A stretch of 64,000 nt of DNA from Plecoglossus altivelis (lineage: Eukaryota; Chordata; Actinopteri; Osmeriformes; Plecoglossidae), in NCBI GenBank assembly GCA_036571765.1, contig BROE01000022.1:14143281-14207280 (forward strand), written 5' to 3'. Each line of letters begins with the position of its first letter. Within the stretch, counting starts at the first letter, position 1. The notes beneath the pieces were generated by a model. That model did no database searches. It was not told where the DNA came from and saw nothing but the letters and a program-made list of their open reading frames with translations. Positions 1 to 11,500 of this stretch are shown piece by piece. The translations under genes were made by a program, and so were the position numbers.

Positions 1-819
1 ATCTCTGCTATTCGCAGATGATGTTGTCCTGATGGCTCCATCGGACCGGGACCTACAGCATGCACTAGAGCGGATTGCAGCCGAGTGTGAAGCAGCCGGG
101 ATGGGAATCAGCACCTCGAAATCTGAGGCCATGGTTCTCGACCGGAAGAAGGTGGCTTGCTCCCTCCGGGTGGGTGGGGAGCCCTTGCTTCAAGTGGAGG
201 AGTTTAAGTATCTCGGGGTCTTGTTCACGAGTTAGGGAAGGACGGGGGTGAGATTGTCAGGCGGATCGGTGCAGCAGCTGCAGTGATGCGCTCTCTGTAC
301 CGGTCCGTCATGGTGAAGAAGGAGCTGAGCCAGAAGGCAAAGCTCTCAATTTACCGGTCTATCTACGTTCCTACTCTCACCTATGGTCATGAATTTTGGG
401 TACTGACCGAAAGGACGAGATCGCGGATACAAGCGGTCGAAATGAGTTTTCTCCGCAGGGTGGCTGGGCGCTCCCTTAGAGATAAGGTGAGGAGCTCGGT
501 CACACGGGAGGAGCTCGGAGTAGAGCCACTGCTCCTCCACGTCGAGAGGAGCAAGCTGAGGTGGCTCGGGTATCTGTTTCGGATGCCTCCTGGACGCCTC
601 CCTCGGGAGGTCTTCCAGGCTTGTCCTACCGGGAGGCGGCCCCGGGGAAGACACGCTGGAGGGACTATGTCTCTCGGCTGGCCTGGGAACGCCTCGGGAT
701 CCCCCCGGAGGAGCTGGAGGAGGTGTGCGTGGAGAAGGAAGTCTGGGCCTCCCTGCTCAGACTGCTGCCCCCGCGACTTGGCCCAGGATAAGCGGAAGAC
801 AATGGATAGATGGATGGAC
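1..819 (+). mobile_element. RTE-clade (Rex3-like) LINE, 3' part of reverse transcriptase ORF
   Basis: The copy enters from the left window edge and runs to its 3' tail. Translation shows the end of the RT palm (LFADDVVLMAPSDRDLQ, with the FADD catalytic box), the conserved KYLGVLFTS stretch and the Arg-rich C-terminal region (LSIYRSIYVPTLTYGHE; SFLRRVAGRSLRDKVRSS). It ends in a short ATGGATGG tail, and GATG-type tails are typical of fish Rex3/RTE LINEs. A stop after the KYLGVLFTS motif (about 233) and later frame changes show it is dead. Related copies lie at 40,910, 45,906, 63,211 and, as 5' derivatives, at 22,870 and 35,874. The clade is well supported; the family name Rex3 is from recognition, not a search. 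Confidence 0.85.
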
Positions 820-954
820 CATAGAAACCATCAAGTTTAGACCATTATAAGGGCACGTTCTAGGGTACTGCTTCACGTTTTCGATACTATCACAGACAAT
901 CGGGCACCTATAACATCCATTCTACTATTAAAGTGTACTCTCCTTTCTACTATG

Positions 955-1026
955 TCATATATACTATATATATATATATACTATATATTTATACAGAGAG
1001 AGAGAGAGACAGAGAGAGAGACAGAC
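955..1026. repeat. (TA)n / (GA)n compound microsatellite
   Basis: A run of TATATA with interruptions is followed directly by GAGAGA and CAGAGAGA units. It lies in the gap after the first LINE; nothing else is recognisable between 820 and about 1,200. Confidence 0.8.
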
Positions 1027-1357
1027 ATTTTCAGGCATTTTTCAGCTTGCGCGTTACCCCTCAACTGCTCCTACCTTTGCCAACTTTCTTGTCCTGTTTG
1101 CAGCATTAATCGTCTGACCACTGACCCCTGCCATGTACCTGCCCCTGCTTGCTCTAGTCTGACCCTAGTCTGACCCTGCGCCCCTTTAATGTGCCCTGTG
1201 CCTTTTCTGCCCCATGGTCCTGTCTGCCTCCAGACCTTTCCCAGTGTCTCCCTCCCTCTGAGTAGCCACCCTCCAAGGGTAACTACATGGACCTGGCCAA
1301 CCTCTTCCTATCCAAGGTCTCTGCTGCCACCCTGAACCTGACGGGCACTGGAATCTC

Positions 1358-2023
1358 ATGGCAGCTGAGTTCACTTATGCATTTTTCCTGTTCTGGGATG
1401 TCATCTGCTCCTCCTTTCCCAGGTGCCAAGGAGAGTTGGACGACTATCTCTCTCTTGTCCTTCAGCTTACCCTGCGGTTGAAGGGCTCCGTGTTTTACAC
1501 CTATCATGTCTGGATTGCCTTCAAGGTTGCCATTATCCACACTGCACACTGGCAACTCATCCCCTTCCATCATGCACCTTTGACCCATCTGCTCCCCCAT
1601 GGCATCTCCAACTTCACGCTAGACTCCCTAGAGACGCTCATCTTTACCCTGAAATTCAGCAAAACATATCAAAGCAAACTAGACATTCCCATCTTCCTCT
1701 TTTACCTCAACTCTCCCCTCAGCCCCTATGAGTCCCTAGGAGATAATGTCTCTATAATGGTCTATAATGGCTGGTTCACAAAGTCAGGAAGTCATGCCTT
1801 CCCCTCCAGCCCCACTATTCACCACAGACTGAAGAAATTTCACCAACCATTTCTGGTTTCACCAGACAGTGCAGCCTCCTTGGCTTCCAGCCAAGGTATT
1901 GCAAACCATACCATCCAGTTCCTGGGTTGCTGGTCCTCCCAGGCATACCGCTCATATGTCAGGACCAACCTCCATGACCAGCACCACACTCAGGCTTGCG
2001 TCAGTCTCGTTGCAGCCTGCTAA
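1358..2023 (+). pseudogene. Tyrosine-recombinase relic (DIRS/Ngaro- or Crypton-like element)
   Basis: An open frame of about 220 residues ends in a stretch that looks like the C-terminus of eukaryotic tyrosine recombinases: ASLASSQGIANHTIQFLG followed by CWSSQAYRSYVRT, where the final AYRSY segment would hold the nucleophilic Tyr. Upstream, LKFSKTYQSKLDIPIF and LNSPLSPYESL resemble the KTDQ...PLCP part of the catalytic domain. The usual HSFRIGAAS box is damaged: only a piece resembling SP-S-AAS remains, and the catalytic His and Arg are gone. No reverse transcriptase or split direct repeats were found nearby, so DIRS, Ngaro and Crypton cannot be separated. C+T-rich base use distinguishes it from its flanks. 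The fold assignment is inferred from motif spacing. Confidence 0.5.
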
Positions 2024-2030
2024 GTGAGTC

Positions 2031-5000
2031 TGATCCTTTTGGGGATGTACTTGAGCTGCTGCTTGGCTGTGACTCACTAGGACTCTCTGCCCAATCCGAG
2101 TTCAGTGTCTGGTAAATATGCGTGCACCCTTCACACCATCATTCTATCCTTCCCATTACAGAATGGGCTACTACATCCAGTAGCATTTTGCTGTCTGCTT
2201 CTCTTGCAACACTGTAGCATTATTTACTTTTTGAAAAAATATACTTCATCTATAATCATGTATTTGGTTAGATGGGGGCATCACCCTGATATTGAATTAG
2301 GACATCAGGGAAACCAATTCTTAATATGTAATAGTCTTGTCTGAAAAAATGATTTCATGCTAGGTGTTCAAACAGATCGAATAATACGAGGGATAAGTAT
2401 ACCTGAGCAAAAATTATGTGCAATGATTGATGTAAATATAACGAACAGCAATGGAGATATGTTATCATCTTCCGTAAGATGTCTTAGTAAGAGTTTGATG
2501 AGAACATGAAACAAAACATACAATGGGTCAGATGGAAAGAGAGGGAACGTTGGAGGAAAAAGAATCAAGGCCTTTGTCTTGTTATAGGAATTTCTGGTGG
2601 TAAACTTACAAAAGTTAGTTTTACTTGTAGTCTAAGCAAAACACACACAATTTCATTTCTCTTGCCAATGTTACAAGTAAGAAATACAGCTAGTCACAGT
2701 GACGTTTGCCAGCGTGTTGAAGTTGTTGGTCAATAGCCAAGTTTGTTTAACCCTTGAGCTGCCTTTTGTCTACTGCAACAGTGAGTCACAGTGACCCTAA
2801 GGCAGCATAAGGGTTAATTACTGGCTGTAGTAAACTAATCAAATCAAAAGAAATTATTTTAATTTGCAGTGCACTGAGTTTGGTTATCTCATTTGGTGAC
2901 TTCTGCAGAATTGTCCGGAAAGTATTGCACTCATTCATGTTGAATCTGATCTTGGCAAGATCCTTTATTTGTTGCCTGGATTTGTTGTATTACTCAGCAA
3001 GTGATGTTTTGTTGGATTCTCGACCATCATAGACCAGTCCGTAAGGTTGACTCCTTCCAGGTTGTATTGCAGTTGATGAGAAGGTGGCAGCATGCATTGG
3101 ACGATAGGACCACCAGGCTGGAGGCTATGGTGGCCCACATTGCAGCCATCTTTGCTGTGGTTATGACCTGAATAGCCAAAGTGGTGATATAGCCAGCCAG
3201 GTAATCCATGTGGACAATGCCAGCGTGGGTTTGAGAGCAGAAACCCAGATAGCAAGGGAGGAGGCCACCACCACAAAAAGAGTAAGACATTTGTTTCCCA
3301 CAACAAAGAAGTCAAGTTGAGTGGAAGGCTTTGTAAAGCACTTACATTTTCTGTTTGAATTTATCTGTTGGAATTGAATATACTTAAGTGCAATGTGGGG
3401 GCTAAACCCCCATTGGAGGTACACTCAGCCAATGTTTGCTCGTACCTGGGTAAAAAGCACCAGCTACACATACATGGCTATCAATATTTGAGTCACATGC
3501 ATGGCCATCAAATGTTTAAACCAATACTTTCTTAGTTCCAAAGTGACTAGTAAACACAAAATATTGAAAATTGAGTCTGCAGTTTAACTTTTTCAACCTG
3601 TGACAAATCAATGGATAATAGTATGAGATCTTAAATTTAACTTAATCCGATTTTAATAAACACCCCCAGTAGCCCAAATCTGGGATGGAATGTACAATTG
3701 GTTGAACCCCTTTGTTCATTGTTCTGCTGTAATAGCTCTGTAAAAATATACAAACCAACAAATACACACAGACATATCAAATTACTGCATACCTAACCTA
3801 TATCACACAATAAGCATTACAGTCTAGTTTATTAAAAATACCCTTACCTCTTCACCTTGTCTCAGCTCTCCACTGTCACTTCTCTCACACTGGTCTCTTT
3901 GTCCCCAAACCAGATACACAAGATATTAGGAAACTATGGACTTGCTGTGTGTCATTTTGCTCAAATTTGGCTCAATCATTGAGAGCCGGTACTTCAGAGT
4001 TAAACCAGCCATGAAATGTGGGAGGGAGGCTCAATAAGAGATTCTCTGTACAATACATAACTGTTTGGACCTTTAATGAGCCCCTATTTTGTTTCATGGA
4101 CATCATGTATCAATGCAACACACATACCCCCTGAAAACTGCTGATTAGAGTGGAGAACAGCCTGGGAAAATTCTTATATAAGATTATGGCTCTATGCACT
4201 GCTCTATGGTTACATACACAGTGTACTTATTGACTACAGTGCAAATTTTGTCAAGATAGATGGATGATAACCTAATGTACCTGTCGGACTGCAGAAGCAT
4301 TTAATAATATAACAGGTTCCCTGACAAATGAATGCAATCAATTAAAGAATTGCAATATATGATAAATGCATAGTATAGGGTACAACCTATAGAACAGTTA
4401 ACACACACACCTCATGACGTATTACACACCCAAACACACTCACAAACTTTGTATTTCATTTAATTCCTTTCAAGATCCCAGTGGTCTGTATTACTTTCCC
4501 ACTGCAAAGGACAGTACATCTCAAAATCAAAGCCTTTTTCAGCAGAAAAACACAATTATTTGCTGTGTTCTTTACACTTACCTATTGCAGGTGGAGAGCA
4601 TGTGTCTCCAAAATCCCTAACAGTGCTTCGTCCAGCTATCATACACTTGCACCTTATCTCTCTATATATACTTGCATGATTTCCAGTGAATTTCACCCCT
4701 TTCTGTCCAGCTTCTCCCTCTGGCTCCTTGAAGTCATTAACAAAGCCTGAAGTACTACTTTGATGCTTACCCTGAGTAAGGAAACAAGTCAATGGAGCTA
4801 AGATACTGAAACTTGGGCTCTGGCAAGTTTGTAACCCCTCTTTCTTTAAATAACACTGGAGCACAGCCTTGACCAGTACACCAGTTCAGCTCCATGGACC
4901 TCCCTGCTTGTGCCTCGCTGTGAAAGCAATAGTTGGTAGAGGATAAAAACTATGTGCCTGCTGACGTTTTAGAACCTCTTTCACTAAGGAACTAATTTGG

Positions 5001-5052
5001 GCAGAATTTACTAAAAGCAATGGAAACATGTTTCTGCTTACAAACAAGAGCC
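2031..5052. other. Intergenic DNA downstream of itgb2, no gene recognised
   Basis: The stretch is AT-rich with only short chance frames and many stops on both strands. I see no domain motif, transposon end or structured repeat that I can defend. Confidence 0.5.
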
Positions 5053-5189
5053 TTTATTTATACGGACAAAAACTACCAATTGCAATGTGATTGTATCCAG
5101 GTTTCTCCTCTTTTTTTGAGCACCTACACAATCAAGAGTAGAATTTCAAACATTATCTTTGTTTGTAAAATAAAATAAAGAACATTTCC

Positions 5190-5195
5190 TTTATT
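5190..5195 (-). terminator. Candidate poly(A) signal of itgb2
   Basis: AATAAA on the minus strand about 290 nt after the itgb2 stop codon, followed by T/GT-rich sequence. A second AATAAA lies at 5,053-5,058. Without transcript data the choice between them is open. Confidence 0.35.
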
Positions 5196-5487
5196 TATAC
5201 TATACTGCAGATTACAATTGTTTTGATTACAATCAGTAAATGTTTTTGTACATTATACAGTATCTAAGGTGACAGCAATGCGAAACATGTACACACGCTT
5301 ACAAATTCAGAAGGATTAGAATGATTAAACTATCTGCTACTACTACTACCACAATCTTGATTATGATCCATGTAAGAAATAAACACAATATTATACTGGA
5401 GATTTGTGAGAGAGAGAGAAAATGTATGCAATTGCTATCATTGTTAACCTAAAGCATGTCATACAGAATGATGTGTAAGAGTTGGTC

Positions 5488-5553
5488 TTATTCTCCAGTA
5501 AAGGTTGGATTCGTCACAGTTGTGGTAGCATTCTTGAACAGGGGGTTATTAGC
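5488..5553 (-). CDS. itgb2: itgb2 exon 15: cytoplasmic tail end and stop
   Basis: A 66-bp exon after a CAG acceptor. It encodes 21 residues including NPLFKNATTTVTNPTF and ends in TAA. The two NPxF motifs bind talin/kindlin-type PTB domains, and the TTT triplet is the phosphorylated 14-3-3/filamin switch known in beta-2. The preceding exon ends in phase 0 at 10,172 (AAAG before GTGAGG), so the join is in frame. The exon lies 4.6 kb from its neighbour and is easily missed; reading through the intron instead gives a spurious tail without NPxF motifs. Confidence 0.92.
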   Translation of the reverse strand, partial: ANNPLFKNATTTVTNPTFTGE

Positions 5554-8500
5554 CTGTTGATAGGATGAGTATCAAATTAGAGATATAAATAACTATATAC
5601 GACATACATACGTCATGTCTTAACTGTTGACGAGATTAAAAAAAAACATGTATACACACCTTTCTATGCATCGTAAAGGAGCAAGGGTTTGACAAGACAC
5701 CCAGCTCATGAGAACAAGAAACTTTCTGTGTTGAAAGTTATGAAAATGTGCTTTTTATTTGACTGTGAGAACTGCTGTGTGGCAAATTACAACAAAAGTC
5801 AGATATAGCTAATTTTCACTTTCCCTTGAGACAAGTTGATTTATCTAGTGACTTGCAAATTTACACTGCTTTGTTGAAGAAAAAATATTTTAATGATTTG
5901 TAAAACACAGCATTTGCTGTGTTATAGCATTTCCAGTGTTTAATAAAGTTAATTAGGTAAATATGAGGACAGATTAGGTTAAACTGATGCTGTTGCTCCA
6001 GTCAGGCAGATGCAAATAAGCAGTGTCTATTTCAATGCTGCCGTGACCCCAATTTTGAAAAACCCTGGTGCTGACCCCTCCAAATAAAACAACTTCTGTC
6101 CTATCTACTTTTCACCTCCAAAATCCTTGACAAAAACAGTTGCCTCTCAAGTTCATTCTCACCTATCCCACAACAACCTGTATGAACAGCTCCAGTCAGG
6201 TCTCCGCCCTCTCCATATCCCTGAAACAGCACTTATCTAAGTCACCAATGATCTCCTCATGGCAGCTTATTCAGGACTCCTTTTCCATCTTCATCATCCT
6301 TGACCTCAGTGCACCCTTTGATACCATCTGTCACACCACCCTCATCAACTGGCTTCCTCAAATTAAAGAGTAACATAACCGAGGTTCTCCTCAATAACAC
6401 AAAATCCACTGTATCCAAAAGCAACAGTTGTTCTCTTAGTTTTGATAACTCCTCCGTTTCATCATCCCCCAATGTTAAGAATCTGGGTGTCATACTTGTC
6501 ACCATACTATCCTTTCAACCCCACATCAATAACATTACTCAGTCTGCCTATTCAATCTGCAAAACTTCAATCATCTCCGCCCCTCCCTTACCCCCCACAC
6601 TCACGCCATTCTTGTCCACAGTCTCGTCATTTACCTCTCTTGATAACTAACTATCGAGGTGTACAATATTATTCAATAATAGTAGATGCAGCAGCATGAA
6701 CCGTCAGACGTGCAGCAAAGGCCATTATTGGATGATATTGTATACCTTTTCCAAACATTAATTTGTGTTTTCATGCATTTTGGAATAGAATTGTAATGTT
6801 TTTGAGCATTAGCCAACACGTATATATTTCACAAAGCTAATGTTATCTTAGCAAAATTCAAAGGCAATAACATTGTGTACGTTTGACAAACAGTAAATAC
6901 AATATGACAATAATTTGACAGGACTAGCTAGCTAACCAGCCACGTCACTGTCTGTAAATCAATATCAAGATTTTCACAATGTATTGTCCTTATACTGTAC
7001 TAGGGTACATAATGGCCGCAGCCTGTGTAGCAAGTTGAATGGCAAATGGATGTGAGATGATCGTGACTTTACGTTCCCCAAACAGGAGTTATAATTTGAC
7101 AGTATGCATAACAACAAAACTAGCCTACAGCAATGCTTGTTCAATCAAATAAAAATTCAATGATATAGTCCTTGTTACAAGTAATGTCATAGAGGTCTTA
7201 ACATATACCCATGGAACTGCCTTTCAACCAACCTAAACCCTCAAGAAAGACAAGGAAAAACTCCCTGAAAAACTCACTAAGGGAGGAAAAAAGGAAGAAA
7301 CCTTGGGAGGAGCAAATCAGTGAGGGATCCCCTCCTCCAGAAACAGTCTTTCAAAATTGTAACCACAGGCTTACTGCGTCCCTGTTTTTATGGTTAGGTA
7401 CTTGTTTAAGACACTTTGTACAAGCTCATAATATGTAGCCAGCGCGATAATATAGATAGCTGGACAGACAGTTTTGCTGGGAGTACTAAGCAGGGGTACA
7501 TCATCACCTGATAATGGACACCCCTACAACCAATCAGAATTGAGTATTCAACCAGGCCATGGTGTGAATTACATACATGTTGAATATGAACAGTGAACCC
7601 TAACATCCCCTTATGTATATGTTGCCATTGTTCAACACGACAAGAGCAACATCAGTGCAACTAGAACTGCAGCCTTGGCTGGTCTATCGCTATACTTAAA
7701 GAAGGATTTATCAGAGCTCTTGAAAACTTGCAAGGAGTTTTTGTGTTCTCCTTCTATCTTATGCATTGCTCAATACCTTCATCTATTTTGCAAATATAAA
7801 TCACTCATGAATATAAAACTTGCATTCTACCTTCTACTGTGTGTCCTTTGGCTGCCTTCAGAGCAGTGTTACATGTTGCTCAATTTTTTGTTATGTAGGG
7901 GGTGTCATATCATCAAGCCTTGAAAATGCTGTTACCTCTGGCTTAACTGAATGTTGACTGTTGAACTTTATGACTTTATTGTATCAATTGCGAGACTGGT
8001 GTGGAGATGGTGTTTGCTTGTTTTGACTGGACATGTATTCCCTTTTCAGTATGAGTTTGAGGCAATCTAGGAGGGAGCAGTAGTTCTGGTGACAGAGGTC
8101 AATGAAGAGGAGGTGCCAGCAGCAGTTCCCCATTATATCAACCACATGTTAATTGTCCTTGAGGATCATATTGTAATGACTCATAGCTCTTGGACAAAGT
8201 CACTAGTTGTTTGTTAGGACTGATCTATGGTCTCCATTTGAGCTATCCTGAGAAGTAATGTGGCTTCTCTACGTTCATCAAGGTTGTCCTCTTAAAATAG
8301 CTCAGACATAAGTTACAAGCTTTGAAAAATTGGGTGGGGTAAAGTAGCCAATTTGTTTTTGGTTGAAGGTTAGCAATGTCCAAATCTTTTTTTGGCTTGT
8401 ATGCCAAAAACATGTTTTATTTTTGGGTACTTAAACAGGTACTTTTGCACTTTCTGCTTCACCACATGAAAATAAAATGTATATTATTAAAATATATATA

Positions 8501-11500
8501 TATTCATATTTAATCCCTCCCTACAGGTTGATATATGCCTCTATCACTATGAGGTTGATGTCACGTGTTGATGACAGTCTGACTCTCATCCCAACAAAGT
8601 CCAAATGGATATCTAGGTATCCATGGGATATGGGAAATCACAGAGACAACATCCTTGAGGGGCCCCTGCAACTGAAAGAACTTGTAACACCTTTGCCTCC
8701 CTGTTACAGAGACACAAGCGTACTTAGTGCAACCAGGGGAGTTAACCAGACCATCTCTGACATGCTGCAGGTCCAAGCACAAAATACTTAATTTATCTTC
8801 CATATATGGCACCTGAACTTAGCTCTTGAACCTTGCACGGCAAAGGTGGCATGGAAAAGCTCATTTAGCGGATTATAAATCTTCTTCAATCAGAGTGTGC
8901 AGTAAAACCTGTACTACATTTTTGGGGAGGATGAGTGTCAGTCCAAGATACATTTTGAACTTTTATTTTTGGATAGTCTATTAAGTTTTTGCATTTCTCT
9001 TATAACTTCGTGTTACAACAATCAAGGTTACATTCTAGCTCTAAAGTGCTGGACTGATCAAATTGTAGACCCAATAGGTCATTTGTGATCAAATGACTAG
9101 ACAGAAATGTATCTGATTCTTAATTGTCGATAATACTGACAAATTGTTCAGCCCTATCAACCCATGATGATTGTCTTTATTATGAGTACAGATAATTACT
9201 AATTTTTACTTGGATCATACTCGTACGTACAAAGCACATCATCCATACAGGATACTTGTTTAAGGCAAGTACTGTGCTTAACCCTAAAAATAAGAAAGCA
9301 AAATGATTTTGTCTTAATATTTAATAAGTGCTGAAATTGAATTTTAGGATGTATGTACGATTGATGTGCTTAAGTAGTGGTTGAACTGTAATCTCCTTTC
9401 TCCTTTTGTACTTTCCTTTTCCAGGATTTAGAAGCATCCTGAGACGAGTTACAGCAGAAAAAGAGCTAGGTCAAGAGGGGGTGAATTCTGTCAGTCTGTC
9501 AGACAGTTTACCCTTGGGTAAGGGTATCTCTTACGGCATTCTTTGATTCTTTGTATGATGGGGATTAGTTGGACAACGGGGGAAATCCAGAGACATGAAG
9601 TCTGGGTGGTTTATGGGATGAGTTTTTGGCAATACCTTGCTGGATTTACCTTTTATTTTCTTTGTATATAATAATTTGTTCAATATTTGTATTGATTAAC
9701 TGATGTTGAGATGCTGAGAGTGTATACAAGGCAGGTTAGGTTCTTGTATCTCTTGAACAACATTTGTGTTAAGTGTCCTTCAGTAAATTGGTCACAAGAT
9801 TGCTCTGTTAAGTAATGTATGGTACAGAATAAATTACTGTTAGTATTCTGACGATCAAGTATATATCCACAAATTGCAGTATACAGTGTCTTCAGAATAT
9901 TTCCTTGACCGTGCCCAAAATGCTGCAACAAAAACTATTTAAAAGGGGCATGGACATCTTCTACGCTAATTTCTTCAGGCTCCGACGGTCATTAGATACT
10001 ACTCCTAATTTGCAAGACAACAATAAATATAATGACATTTTTACATCACATGATCTAATTTTATAAGCAAAAAATTATGGAAAGAATTTAACATGAGACT
10101 ACTGCACATAAGGCCTATATTCTTATTAAATTGGGCCATACTTGTTGCCATCTGAGTTTTGCAAACCTCACCTTTGCCCATTTGGCTTTTGACTTCTCAT
10201 TTTCAAACTTCCTAAACTCCTTCAAGTCCTTCATGTAGATGATGCCTTTGATAAGGAGGAGTAGTAGTAGACCAATAAGTGCGACACCAGCAATGGATCC
10301 TCCAATGATGGCATAGATATTTGGCAATTCAGGACATTCTAGACCAAAGGAGGCATATATCAAAAATGAATGTCTATATTTAAAACTTGAGAAGTTCTAC
10401 TAAATGTTTCATGTACAAGAAATATGTGCAGAAATTGATATCTACTGTGATACTAAATATGACTTCAAATTTAAATGTTTAGGGGTCTGTGGATTTCAGG
10501 GAGTGTTTGCATCATATGTGTTGTATCAAAAAGGTCAAATGTTTTTTGGTGAATCTTACCCCTGGTGTCTAAGATCTGGGCTGTGTAGTTGTCAATTCCA
10601 TCCAGCTGAGTTGTGGAAAATGACAACCAACAATTTTCCACATCCCTGACTTTGCATGGATTATTGACCTTCAACTCTTTCACCATCTTATACTGGAGGC
10701 CTTTACATGCCATAGAGCAGTTCTTACTGAAAGAGCCTGTCCCAAAACCAAGACACTCAATGCATTTCCTGTAAAAGAAAGATGAAAAGTAGTGTCAGTA
10801 TGCACATAATGTATATTGAGTATGTGTACTGCATAGGCTTATTCATAAGAGTATGCCTAACCTTCACTATTATCCACAAATGATCAAGGATATTGTGTTT
10901 GTATTTTAATAGACATGGCTGAAGTATCATGATTAAGTGTTTACCTTTTGGGATTCTATAGACTTGAAATTTTGAAACTTACAACAAGTTTAACACGATG
11001 ACCTCTGTTCTTGTTTAAAGCTAGCTAGCTACTGTAGCCAGACGATGGCTACCTTCAGGTAGCCATGGCAAGGGATGAGTGATTTACACACACTGCAAAT
11101 GAATATATGTAGATATATAGAGATATAGATATATAGAGATATATATCTATATCTTTATAGATATAGATATATATCTATATCTTTATAGATATATATCGAT
11201 ATATATAGATATATATATCGATATATATATCTATATAGATATATAGATATATCTATATATCTATATATATATAGATATAAAGTAGTTCACTTAAGGACCC
11301 TGGTTTCTTGACTTTTCATAGAGATGGGTGTGTCACCCAATATTTAGACATTTTCAAAATCACACTGGTAAAATCAATTTTGCTCAAATTTCTGCTAGAT
11401 GGCTGCCAGCCTGGTTACCGTAGCAAAACCTTTTTATTCGCAACTTTAATGGTATCTCATACCAATAAGAGAGTGTGAACATACAGTGAGGAAAAAATTG

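Noticed and set aside
10115..10363. itgb2 ending directly after the transmembrane exon with a short basic tail
   Set aside because: The extra residues are intron read-through; a GTGAGG donor and the NPxF exon at 5,488-5,553 explain the gene better.
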